Origin: Curvibacter gracilis ATCC BAA-807
Lineage (GTDB): Bacteria > Pseudomonadota > Gammaproteobacteria > Burkholderiales > Burkholderiaceae_C
Assembly: GCF_000518645.1 (NCBI RefSeq)
Contig: NZ_JADZ01000035.1
Location: 1 to 57,990, forward strand
DNA: 57,990 nucleotides
Direction: 5' to 3'
In this document: positions 32,439 to 40,025 of the stretch, in pieces
How the letters are laid out: every line of letters starts with the position of its first letter
How positions within the stretch are numbered: position 1 is the stretch's first letter
Notes under the pieces: model-generated
The model's database searches: none
What the model saw: the letters and a program-made list of their open reading frames with translations, nothing else
What the model was told of the DNA's origin: nothing
Made by a program: the position numbers and the translations under genes

Positions 32439-33688
32439 AACCATCCGTCTATTCCATCCGCCGGGCCGTGGCCCAGGTGTCGGCTCTGGCCTTCATGACG
32501 CTGGCTGGCCCGCTGCTGGCACAGGTGGCGCCGGCCCCTGCAGCCGCCAGCGCCGTCACCGGTTGGCAGGCCTGCAAGGCCCTGGCCCACGACCCGGCAG
32601 CACGACTGGCCTGCTTTGACGACTGGGCCGAGCAACGCACGGCCCCCAGCCCCACCGTGGCGGCCAAGCCGACTCAGCCAACCGACGGGGGCAGCAGCCC
32701 GGCCGCGCCGCTGCGCGAGCTCACGGTGTCGCCCGGGGCGCTGGCCAGCCAGCAGCCGAGCACCCGCCCCGTGGACACCACCCTGCCGGCCACGCGCATC
32801 ATCACCGTGGGCAGCGAAGCCGGCTGCCACGACCCGCAATACTCGGAGCTGTCGCGCTTCTGGGAGCTGGAGGCGGGCAGCGACTGCGGCACCTTCGGCA
32901 TCCGGGGCTACCGCCCGATCAGCCTGTCGGTGATTGCCTCGGACAGCGTCAACACCCAGCCCAGTTCGCCCAGCGAAGGCCACACCCAGACCACGGCCAT
33001 CGACTACCGCCGCACCGAGACCCGGCTGCAGCTGTCGGTGCGCACCAAGATCGCCCAAGGCCTGCTGACCCAGGGCCACCCCACACTGAAAGACTCGCTG
33101 TGGTTCGGCTACACCCAGCAGTCGTACTGGCAGCTGTTCAGCCCCGAGATCTCGCGCCCGTTCCGCACCACCGACCACGAGCCCGAGCTGGTGTACGTGT
33201 ACCCGACCACCCTGGCCCTGCCCGGCGGCTGGCGGCTGCGCTACAACGGGCTGGGCCTGGTGCACCAGTCCAACGGCCAAAGCCTGCCACTGTCGCGCAG
33301 CTGGAACCGCTATTACTGGATGGCGGGCGCCGAGCTGGACTCGCGCTGGCGGCTGCAGGGGCGGCTGTGGCGACGCATCTCGGAGAGCGCGGCCAATGAC
33401 GACAACCCCGGCATCAGCAACTACATCGGGCGCGGTGAGTTGTCGCTGGCCTGGAACAAGGACCTGGACAACACCCTGATCGCCACGGCACGGCACTCGC
33501 TGGGCTCGCAGGCCCGGGGCTCGGTGCGCCTGGAATGGCTCAAGGCCCTGGGCAACGGCCCGGCCACCGGTGGGCACAGCGGGCTGCGCCTGCACACCCA
33601 GCTATTCAGCGGCTACGGCGACAGCCTGGTCGATTACAACCGGCGCCGCGTGGTGTTCAGCGTGGGCCTGAGCCTGGTGGACTTCTGA
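32435..33688 (+). CDS. pldA: Outer-membrane phospholipase A (OMPLA)
   Basis: 417 residues. Signal peptide (ending PLLAQ), a ~110-residue N-terminal region with WQACKALAHDPAARLACFDDWAEQ, then the 12-stranded OMPLA barrel. The active-site segment GLGLVHQSNGQS and SRSWNR contains the catalytic His, Ser and Asn found in E. coli OMPLA. The enzyme cleaves phospholipids that have strayed into the outer leaflet and is normally activated by dimerisation and calcium. The N-terminal Cys/Arg/Asp module is absent from the enterobacterial enzyme but common in betaproteobacterial members. The last residue is Phe, as expected for barrel insertion. The start codon overlaps the preceding stop (32435-32438). 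Confidence 0.92.
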   Translation: MKPSVYSIRRAVAQVSALAFMTLAGPLLAQVAPAPAAASAVTGWQACKALAHDPAARLACFDDWAEQRTAPSPTVAAKPTQPTDGGSSPAAPLRELTVSPGALASQQPSTRPVDTTLPATRIITVGSEAGCHDPQYSELSRFWELEAGSDCGTFGIRGYRPISLSVIASDSVNTQPSSPSEGHTQTTAIDYRRTETRLQLSVRTKIAQGLLTQGHPTLKDSLWFGYTQQSYWQLFSPEISRPFRTTDHEPELVYVYPTTLALPGGWRLRYNGLGLVHQSNGQSLPLSRSWNRYYWMAGAELDSRWRLQGRLWRRISESAANDDNPGISNYIGRGELSLAWNKDLDNTLIATARHSLGSQARGSVRLEWLKALGNGPATGGHSGLRLHTQLFSGYGDSLVDYNRRRVVFSVGLSLVDF

Positions 33689-33710
33689 GGCAGATCAAGG
33701 CATGGTGACC

Positions 33711-33732
33711 GTCAGCCCCGCGAAGGGCTGAC
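33711..33732 (+). terminator. Hairpin downstream of pldA
   Basis: Perfect arms GTCAGCCC (33711-33718) and GGGCTGAC (33725-33732) with a 6-nt loop, 22 nt after the pldA stop. It lacks a T run, so termination efficiency is uncertain. Confidence 0.4.
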
Positions 33733-33861
33733 TGGTGTACGCTTGCGCGCCAGCCGGTGCCCCCCCTGGATACGGGGTGTTGTTACGGGGGTGTTTTACC
33801 GGCCTTTTCCAACCATCAAACCGAAGCGCACACACCACAATCAGATCAAGAGGACAAACCG

Positions 33862-34302
33862 ATGGATCTGCAATACCAACTCAAAGCCGGCAGCTACTAT
33901 CTGTACGACATGAAGGAGCCGCCCAGCCCGTACACGGGTGAACGGCGCTTCCGCCTGAAGACGGACACCGTGGCCATCGCCTTTGACCGCAGCACCGGCG
34001 AGCTGCACCAGCATGGCAACCCGACGCGCATCCAGTCGTGGGCCACCGGTGCCCGGCGACGCCTGCGGGCCGCGGGGGCGATCGACATCGCCAACGACAT
34101 CGTGGTGGTGTCGGGCCCGCTGCCGGTGGAAGAGATCAACAAGTGCCTGGGCATCAGCGGCTATTGCCGTCGGCTGTTCCACCGCCTGCATGCCCTGCCC
34201 CACGGCAAGTTCCCCAAGGCCACGCCGCCCCGGCAAGGCCCCTTCAGCCAGCAACAATCGGCCTACGGTGCCTCCTCGGCAGGCCGCCGCCCCACGCATT
34301 GA
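33862..34302 (+). CDS. Hypothetical protein
   Basis: 146 residues, family not recognised. AAGAGGAC lies at good distance before ATG 33862. Residues 1-105 look folded and mixed alpha/beta (YQLKAGSYYLYDMKEPP, RRFRLKTDTVAIAFDR, IANDIVVVSGPLPVEEINKCLG). The C-terminal ~40 residues are Gln/Pro/Gly-rich and probably disordered. There is no signal peptide or membrane segment. It lies alone between pldA and the ABC importer genes, 219 bp from the latter, and is likely a separate transcript. Confidence 0.65.
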   Translation: MDLQYQLKAGSYYLYDMKEPPSPYTGERRFRLKTDTVAIAFDRSTGELHQHGNPTRIQSWATGARRRLRAAGAIDIANDIVVVSGPLPVEEINKCLGISGYCRRLFHRLHALPHGKFPKATPPRQGPFSQQQSAYGASSAGRRPTH

Positions 34303-34521
34303 ATTGACGGCCCGGGGTGGATGCCCCCGGTTGACGAACCCGAGGGCGACCATCCGGTGCCAGCCCACCACCCCAGCAGGGAACCAGGCCTAGCATGCAT
34401 CTTGCTTAGGCTGTGGCATGCCCACCCCTTCCCTTCCGTACAAGGCACGGCCGAGCCTCCAGGCTGGCTGCACTGAAGCCCCTTCGGGCCGGCCAACAGG
34501 CCGGCATGCGAGGGTGCCATC

Positions 34522-35178
34522 ATGATCCTGGACTTCTCCATCGTCCTGGCGCAATGGCCCCTGTTGCTCAAAGGCCTGGCGCTGACCTGCCTGTTGACCC
34601 TGCTCACCGCCCCTCTGGGAGTGGCCCTGGGCGTGCTGTGCGCCTGGCTGCGCGTGCAGGGTCCGGCCTGGCTGCGTGCTGTGGTGGCCGCCTATGTGGA
34701 GTTGGTGCGCAACACGCCCTTCATCATCCAGCTGTTCTTTGTCTTTTTCGGGCTGCCTTCGCTGGGCCTGCGCCTGTCGCCCGAAGTGGCCAGCGCGCTG
34801 GCCATGGTGCTGAACCTGGGCGCCTATGCCAGCGAGATCGCGCGCGCTGGCATCGAGGCCACGCCCCAGGGGCAGATCGAGGCCGCACTGAGCCTGGCCA
34901 TGAGCCGCTGGCAGATCTTCACCCGGGTGGTGCTGCCGCCGGCACTGGCCCGTGTCTGGCCGGCGCTGGTGAGCCAGATGATCATCGTGATGCTGGGCTC
35001 CTCGGTGTGCGGACAGATCTCGACCGAGGAGTTCTCGTTTGCCGCCAACCTGATCGCCAGCCGCACTTTCCGCAACTTCGAGGCCTACATCCTGGTCACC
35101 GGGGCCTACCTGGCCCTGGCGGTGGCCCTGCGCCGCCTGCTGAACTGGTTCGGGCCGCGTTTCATCTTTGGCCGCTGA
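34522..35178 (+). CDS. Amino-acid ABC transporter permease (HisM/GlnP type), first subunit
   Basis: 218 residues with about five membrane helices. The family's ABC-contact EAA loop is present (IEAALSLAMSRWQIFTRVVLPPALARVWPAL) and YVELVRNTPFIIQLFFVFFGLP is the N-terminal signature of polar amino-acid permeases. It pairs with the next permease and the ATPase to form a HAAT-type importer in the inner membrane. GAGGG precedes ATG 34522. The following gene starts 12 nt downstream with its ribosome site overlapping this stop. Substrate unknown. Confidence 0.9.
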   Translation: MILDFSIVLAQWPLLLKGLALTCLLTLLTAPLGVALGVLCAWLRVQGPAWLRAVVAAYVELVRNTPFIIQLFFVFFGLPSLGLRLSPEVASALAMVLNLGAYASEIARAGIEATPQGQIEAALSLAMSRWQIFTRVVLPPALARVWPALVSQMIIVMLGSSVCGQISTEEFSFAANLIASRTFRNFEAYILVTGAYLALAVALRRLLNWFGPRFIFGR

Positions 35179-35190
35179 GGAGTCGCTGCG

Positions 35191-35841
35191 ATGGTTGAAT
35201 TTTCTCTGTGGGACATCGCCCGGCACCTGCTGCTGGCCCTGCGCTGGACGGCCGGCCTGTCACTGATCGCCTTCGTCGGCGGCGGTGCGGTCGGGCTGGC
35301 CCTGCTGGTGGCACGCACCGCGCGCTGGCCTGGGGCCCAGCGCGGCGTGGCCCTGTATGTGCAGCTGTTTCAGGGCACCCCGCTGCTGATGCAGCTGTTT
35401 CTGACCTACTTCGGCCTGGCCATGCTGGGCGTGGAGACCACCCCGCTGACCGCCGCCTCGCTGTGCCTGACGCTGTACGCCAGTGCCTACCTGACCGAGA
35501 TCTGGCGCGGCTACGTGGAGTCGATCCCGCGCGGGCAATGGGAGGCCTCGGCCAGCCTGGCCATGAACTTTGGCGAGCAGTTGCGCCATGTGATCCTGCC
35601 GCAGGCCGCTCGCCTGGCGATTGCCCCCACCGTGGGCTTTCTGGTGCAGGTGATCAAGGGCACGGCCCTGGCCTCGGTGATCGGCTTTGTGGAAGTGACC
35701 AAGGCCGGCCAGATGATCGCCAATGCCACCTACCAACCGTTTCTGGTCTACAGCTGCGTGGGCCTGATGTACTTCGTGCTGTGCTTTCCGCTGTCGTGGT
35801 GGAGCCGGCGCATCGAGCGCGCCCTGCGCCCCCAACGCTGA
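35191..35841 (+). CDS. Amino-acid ABC transporter permease, second subunit
   Basis: 216 residues, homologous to the preceding permease. [22 protein letters not shown] matches the N-terminal signature, and the EAA loop is [31 protein letters not shown]. The two different permeases imply a heterodimeric channel. GAGGAG of the ribosome site overlaps the previous stop, which indicates an operon. The ATPase follows after 49 nt. Confidence 0.9.
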   Translation: MVEFSLWDIARHLLLALRWTAGLSLIAFVGGGAVGLALLVARTARWPGAQRGVALYVQLFQGTPLLMQLFLTYFGLAMLGVETTPLTAASLCLTLYASAYLTEIWRGYVESIPRGQWEASASLAMNFGEQLRHVILPQAARLAIAPTVGFLVQVIKGTALASVIGFVEVTKAGQMIANATYQPFLVYSCVGLMYFVLCFPLSWWSRRIERALRPQR

Positions 35842-35890
35842 GTTCTGCCCCCTTCTACCGCACCCAGCCGCCCCCGACCGGAACCCCGCC

Positions 35891-36655
35891 ATGACCCAGC
35901 CTGAGCCCGCCACCCCCAGCACCCTGCCCCTGATCGACATCCGCGGCCTGCGCAAACGCTACGGCGACAACGAGGTGCTCAAAGGCATCGACCTGCAGAT
36001 CCACCGCCGCGAGGTGGTGTGCATCATCGGCAAAAGCGGCTCGGGCAAAAGCACGCTGCTGCGCTGCATCAACGGCCTGGAGGTGTTTCAGGAAGGCGCG
36101 CTGACCGTGCACGGCCAACCCCTGCAGCCCGACAACGCCCAGGCCATGCGCGAGCTGCGCCAGAACGTGGGCATGATCTTCCAGAGCTTCAACCTGTTCC
36201 CCCACCTGAGCGCCGGGCGCAACGTGATGTTGGCCCCCACCCTGGTCAAAAGCCTGCCGCAGGCCGAGGCCCGCCGCCGGGCCGAGCAGTTGCTGGAGCG
36301 CGTGGGCCTGGGCAGCAAGTTCGACAGCCTGCCCGAGCAGTTGTCCGGCGGTCAGCAGCAGCGCGTGGCCATTGCGCGCGCGCTGGCCATGGACCCTGAG
36401 GTGCTGCTGTGCGACGAGGTGACCTCCGCCCTGGACCCCGAGCTGGTGGGCGAGGTGCTGCAGGTGGTGGAAAGCCTGGCCGAACAGGGCATGACCCTGG
36501 TGATGGTCACGCACGAGATGAACTTTGCCCGCAAGGTCAGTGATCGCATCATCTTCATGCACCAGGGCAAGGTGCATGAGGAGGGCCCACCCGAGGCCTT
36601 GTTCAGCCAGCCGGCCACACCCGAGCTGCGCCAGTTCCTGTCGGCCATGGCTTGA
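35891..36655 (+). CDS. Amino-acid ABC transporter ATP-binding protein
   Basis: 254 residues, close to GlnQ/HisP. Walker A is [18 protein letters not shown], the Q loop is [11 protein letters not shown], the signature is [19 protein letters not shown], Walker B is [16 protein letters not shown], and the switch His is in VTHEM. It energises uptake through the two upstream permeases. No periplasmic binding protein gene belongs to this operon, so the receptor must be encoded elsewhere or the substrate is captured by a shared protein. Confidence 0.92.
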   Translation: MTQPEPATPSTLPLIDIRGLRKRYGDNEVLKGIDLQIHRREVVCIIGKSGSGKSTLLRCINGLEVFQEGALTVHGQPLQPDNAQAMRELRQNVGMIFQSFNLFPHLSAGRNVMLAPTLVKSLPQAEARRRAEQLLERVGLGSKFDSLPEQLSGGQQQRVAIARALAMDPEVLLCDEVTSALDPELVGEVLQVVESLAEQGMTLVMVTHEMNFARKVSDRIIFMHQGKVHEEGPPEALFSQPATPELRQFLSAMA

Positions 36656-36801
36656 TCGGCGCCCTGCAAGCCTTGTCCTGCGGCCTCCGTCCTGACCGAC
36701 CGGCATCTGGCGCTTGCCAACGGTCGGAAACCATGTCACAAACACAGCAAGCATTGAAACTTTTTGATACGAAAGCGCGGCATTCGCCTCGCTTTCCGTG
36801 A

Positions 36802-36830
36802 CGGGTGCTTCGGCCCTGAAAGAGCACCCG
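36802..36830 (+). other. Stem-loop in the leader of the chemoreceptor gene
   Basis: Arms CGGGTGCT (36802-36809) and AGCACCCG (36823-36830) with a 13-nt loop, 43 nt upstream of the ATG. No T tract follows, and the surroundings do not match a c-di-GMP riboswitch that I recognise. Its role is unknown. Confidence 0.35.
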
Positions 36831-36873
36831 GGTTCTGTCCGTGTCCGTGTTCATTTCGCGATCGGAGTTGTCA

Positions 36874-38610
36874 ATGAAGTTGTCCGACCTGAGGATTGGC
36901 GCCAAGCTGGGCGCCGCATTCGCCACCATCGTCGTGATGACGATGGCCCTGGGTATTTTTGCCTGGAGCCAGTTGGGCGCCATCAACAACAACGTGGTCG
37001 ACCTGGCCAGCAACTGGCTGCCCTCGATCCGGGTGCTGGGCGAGATCCAGGACACGCTGGGCCAGATCCGCCGGGCAGAAGGCCAGCACGTGATCGCCAC
37101 CGCGGCCGAAGACAAGAAGGCCCAGGAAGAACGAACGCGCAAACTGGTGCAGTTGCTGGGCGAGCAGGAAAAGCGTTACGAGGCGATGCTGACGCCCCCT
37201 GAGAAACCGATCTACGCCGATTACCAGCAGCACCGGCAGGCCTATCTGGCCAGCTCGGAAAAACTGGCCGCCCTGTCCGCCCAGGGCGAGGAGAAATTGC
37301 CCGATACCCGGGCTTATTTCAATGGCGAGGCCCGCAGCACCATGCAGGCCACGTTTGCCGACGTTCAGAAGTTGGCCGAGCTCAACCTGAAAGGTGCTGA
37401 TGACTCGTTCCGCCGCTCGCAGGAGCGCTATGCGCAGACCCTGGTCTGGGTGGCGGCGGCCGTGGCCCTGTCGCTGGTGCTGGCGGTGGTGCTGGGGCTG
37501 TTGCTGACCCGGGCCATCGTGCGCCCCCTGGCCCAGGCGGTGAGCGTGGCCGAGCACCTGGCCGCCGGCGACCTGACGGTGGCGGTCGATGTGTCAGGCA
37601 AGGACGAAACCGGCCTGCTGCTCAAAGCCATGGCGCACATGCGGGACCAGTTCAGCCTGATCGTGCAACGGGTGCGCAGCAATGCCGAAGGGGTGTCCAG
37701 CGCCAGCGCCGAAATCGCCATGGGCAACCAGGACCTGTCCAACCGCACCGAGCAGCAGGCCAGCGCTTTGGAACAGACGGCGGCCTCGATGGAAGAACTG
37801 AACGCCACCGTGAAGCACAACGCCGACAACGCACGCGGCGCCAATCAACTGGCTCAGAGCGCCTCCCACGTGGCCACCCAGGGCGGGCAGGTGGTGTCGG
37901 AGGTGGTCGACACCATGCGCGGCATCAACGACAGCTCCCGCCGCATCTCCGACATCATCAGCGTGATCGACGGCATCGCCTTCCAGACCAACATCCTGGC
38001 CCTGAACGCCGCGGTGGAGGCAGCCCGGGCCGGTGAGCAAGGGCGTGGCTTTGCCGTGGTGGCCAGCGAGGTGCGCAGCCTGGCCGGCCGCTCGGCCGAA
38101 GCCGCCAAGGAGATCAAGGCCTTGATCTCAGACAGCGTGGAGCGCGTGGGGCACGGCAGCACCCTGGTCGACAAGGCTGGCGCCACCATGGCCGATGTGG
38201 TGAGCTCGATCCGCCGGGTGACCGACATCGTGGGTGAGATCAGCGCCGCCAGCACCGAGCAGAGCTCGGGCGTGGCCCAGGTGGGCGAGGCCATCACCCA
38301 CATGGACCAGGCCACCCAGCAGAACGCCGCCATGGTGGAAGAGATGTCGGCCGCCGCCAATGCCTTGCGCACCCAGGCTGCCGAGCTGGTGGAGGCGGTG
38401 GCCCAGTTCAAGATCACCAGCGACCAGACACGCGCCAAAACGGCCCCCCAGCCTCAGGCCGCCCCCACCAGCCCGCGACCGGTCAGCCGGGGCCCGGCCG
38501 TGGCCAAGCTGATTCAGACCAAAGCCCCGGCCTCTTCCGCCGTGCCCGCATCGGCACCATCGCCCGCGCTCAGCCACAGCAAAGGCAACGATGACTGGGA
38601 GAGCTTCTGA
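36874..38610 (+). CDS. Methyl-accepting chemotaxis protein
   Basis: 578 residues. A membrane helix at ~12-32 is followed by a ~155-residue periplasmic four-helix-bundle sensor. The second membrane helix is at ~190-213 ([21 protein letters not shown] in outline), then HAMP ([24 protein letters not shown]) and the cytoplasmic coiled-coil signalling domain. The trimer/CheA-contact hairpin is [33 protein letters not shown] in outline, with Glu/Gln methylation-type pairs ([21 protein letters not shown]). After a Pro/Ala linker it ends in DWESF, a variant of the NWETF pentapeptide that tethers CheR and CheB. GGAG precedes ATG 36874, and the GTG 33 nt upstream is rejected. The ligand is unknown. Confidence 0.94.
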   Translation: MKLSDLRIGAKLGAAFATIVVMTMALGIFAWSQLGAINNNVVDLASNWLPSIRVLGEIQDTLGQIRRAEGQHVIATAAEDKKAQEERTRKLVQLLGEQEKRYEAMLTPPEKPIYADYQQHRQAYLASSEKLAALSAQGEEKLPDTRAYFNGEARSTMQATFADVQKLAELNLKGADDSFRRSQERYAQTLVWVAAAVALSLVLAVVLGLLLTRAIVRPLAQAVSVAEHLAAGDLTVAVDVSGKDETGLLLKAMAHMRDQFSLIVQRVRSNAEGVSSASAEIAMGNQDLSNRTEQQASALEQTAASMEELNATVKHNADNARGANQLAQSASHVATQGGQVVSEVVDTMRGINDSSRRISDIISVIDGIAFQTNILALNAAVEAARAGEQGRGFAVVASEVRSLAGRSAEAAKEIKALISDSVERVGHGSTLVDKAGATMADVVSSIRRVTDIVGEISAASTEQSSGVAQVGEAITHMDQATQQNAAMVEEMSAAANALRTQAAELVEAVAQFKITSDQTRAKTAPQPQAAPTSPRPVSRGPAVAKLIQTKAPASSAVPASAPSPALSHSKGNDDWESF

Positions 38611-38629
38611 AGAACCCAGGCTCCGGGGT

Positions 38630-39004
38630 TCAGACGCTGTGCGCCGGCTCTGTGGCCGGCCACAACAGGCCGGTCAATTGCTGAGGCACATCGTTGTCAA
38701 AGCTCATCAGCGCCTCGGGCGGCTGCGCCGCCGCCGCAGCCTGCAACACCGCAGCCACGCGGGCACTCTGCGGCGCACTGGGGGCCGCCTTCAACTGCAG
38801 CGCCAGCGCGGCCAAGGTTGCGTCCAACAAACGCTCGGAACCCAGCACGCTCCAGGCGTAGTCGATCTCATAGCGCTCCACCGCCTGGCTCAGGCTCTCG
38901 CCATCCAGCCGGGCTTCCGCAGCGAAATCATTCAGCGTGCGGGTGCTGAGCAGCCCTTGCAGCGCCTGGGCGTGGTCTTGGATGGAGAGGGTATCGACGA
39001 CCAT
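38630..39004 (-). CDS. Hypothetical protein
   Basis: 124 residues, family not recognised. The start at 39004 is supported by AAAGGA at proper distance. It is mostly predicted helix and rich in Ala, Leu and Gln, with no signal peptide, membrane span, cysteine or obvious motif; LNDFAAEARLDGESLSQAVERYEIDYAW is the most ordered-looking segment. It is convergent with the chemoreceptor gene (19 nt apart), with an imperfect GAACCC/GGGTTC dyad (38612-38631) at the junction. A real gene is likely because base composition by codon position follows its neighbours. Confidence 0.6.
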   Translation of the reverse strand: MVVDTLSIQDHAQALQGLLSTRTLNDFAAEARLDGESLSQAVERYEIDYAWSVLGSERLLDATLAALALQLKAAPSAPQSARVAAVLQAAAAAQPPEALMSFDNDVPQQLTGLLWPATEPAHSV

Positions 39005-39154
39005 GGGGTGTCCTTTGGAGGTGAGGCAGCTTGCCGGCCCACCGGCCCGACCGATGTGACTCAAAAGCCGCCAAGGCTGAATCCGGCACAGTGCCGACGC
39101 AGACAAACAGAAAGCCACCCTGCCGGGTGGCCGCATGGGAGAGGCCCGAAACGA

Positions 39155-39190
39155 AAAAAGCCCTAAGCGGTTGATTGCTTAGGGCTTTTT
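39155..39190 (-). terminator. Terminator downstream of tRNA-Phe (potentially bidirectional)
   Basis: Fourteen-base arms AAAAAGCCCTAAGC (39155-39168) and GCTTAGGGCTTTTT (39177-39190) around an 8-nt loop. A T run follows on either strand. It ends the tRNA-Phe transcript on the minus strand. Confidence 0.9.
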
Positions 39191-39197
39191 GATGTTT

Positions 39198-39273
39198 TGG
39201 TGGCCTGGGACGGAATCGAACCATCGACACGCGGATTTTCAATCCGCTGCTCTACCAACTGAGCTACCGGGCC
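39198..39273 (-). tRNA. tRNA-Phe (GAA)
   Basis: A 76-nt cloverleaf including an encoded CCA end. The seven-base anticodon loop TTGAAAA carries GAA (39238-39240). D-loop and T-loop (TTCGATT) elements are standard. In the acceptor stem the fifth pair is C5 opposite A68, a mismatch in an otherwise perfect stem, so it was checked base by base. Confidence 0.95.
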
Positions 39274-39286
39274 TGCCGAGAAATAA

Positions 39287-39296
39287 ATTATAGCAA
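39287..39296 (-). promoter_or_regulatory. Extended -10 promoter of tRNA-Phe
   Basis: On the minus strand TTGCTATAAT gives a perfect TATAAT with the TGn extension, ending 13 nt before the tRNA. No good -35 accompanies it, as is common with extended -10 promoters. Confidence 0.55.
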
Positions 39297-39324
39297 GCTT
39301 TTTTGAGGCAAAAACGAAAAAACC

Positions 39325-39990
39325 TCAAATTGCATTTTTTTTGCTGCGCGACAGGTCGACGCCGAGCTGACGCAGCTTGCGGTACAGGTGGGTGCGCTCC
39401 AGCCCGGTCTTTTCAGCCACGCGGGTCATGGAGCCGTTTTCCTGCAGCAAGTGGAATTCGAAATAGGCTTTCTCGAAGCCGTCGCGCGCTTCGCGCAGGG
39501 GCTTGTCCAGGTCGAACAGTTGCTGGGCCTGGGTCTGCACTTCGGCCAGCAGAGTGACGGGCGTGGCCTGGGCTTCGATCCGGGGTTCGGGCACATTGAC
39601 CACGGGGGCCGCGGTCTTGCGCAGTTGGTTGCGGGCCAGGCCCTGCTCCACGGCCTTCAGCAGCTTTTGCAGGGTGATGGGCTTTTCGAGGAAGGAGAAG
39701 GCCCCGATGCGGGTGGCTTCGACGGCGGTATCGATGGTGGCGTGACCGCTCATCATGATCACGGGCATGGACAGCAGGCCGCCGGCCGCCCACTCCTTGA
39801 GGAGGCTGACGCCATCGGTGTCGGGCATCCAGATGTCGAGCAGGACCAGGTCGAACTCGTCGCGCTGCCGGGCGTTGCGCGCTTGCGAAGCGTTTTCGGC
39901 AAGTTCGACGTTGTGGCCCTCATCGTTGAGGATTTCGGACAGCAGATCCCGGATGCCCAGTTCGTCGTCGACCACCAGTATGTTTGCCAT
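39325..39990 (-). CDS. NtrX-like response regulator lacking the AAA+ domain
   Basis: 221 residues. Residues 1-120 are a receiver domain with the acidic pair Asp8/Asp9, phosphoacceptor Asp52 (LLLDIWMPDTDG region), MMSGHA and the Lys of EKPI. Residues ~170-215 are a Fis-type helix-turn-helix (AYFEFHLLQENGSMTRVAEKTGLERTHLYRKLRQLG in outline). Classical NtrX has a sigma-54-activating AAA+ ATPase between these; here only a ~45-residue linker is present. It should therefore control transcription by binding alone, as known for betaproteobacterial members. It is paired with the NtrY-like kinase 35 nt upstream in the same operon. Confidence 0.88.
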   Translation of the reverse strand: MANILVVDDELGIRDLLSEILNDEGHNVELAENASQARNARQRDEFDLVLLDIWMPDTDGVSLLKEWAAGGLLSMPVIMMSGHATIDTAVEATRIGAFSFLEKPITLQKLLKAVEQGLARNQLRKTAAPVVNVPEPRIEAQATPVTLLAEVQTQAQQLFDLDKPLREARDGFEKAYFEFHLLQENGSMTRVAEKTGLERTHLYRKLRQLGVDLSRSKKNAI

Positions 39991-40025
39991 GATTGAAAGA
40001 AAGCGGTTCCAGGGAAGATGTTGTG

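Noticed and set aside
36656-36873. c-di-GMP riboswitch or sigma-28 promoter before the chemoreceptor gene
   Set aside because: Neither the conserved riboswitch core nor a TAAA-N15-GCCGATAA type promoter could be found.
39303-39328. TTGAGG/CCTCAA dyad as an ntrX terminator
   Set aside because: It overlaps the ntrX stop, has only six pairs and a 14-nt T-rich loop, and lacks a T tract after the stem on the minus strand.
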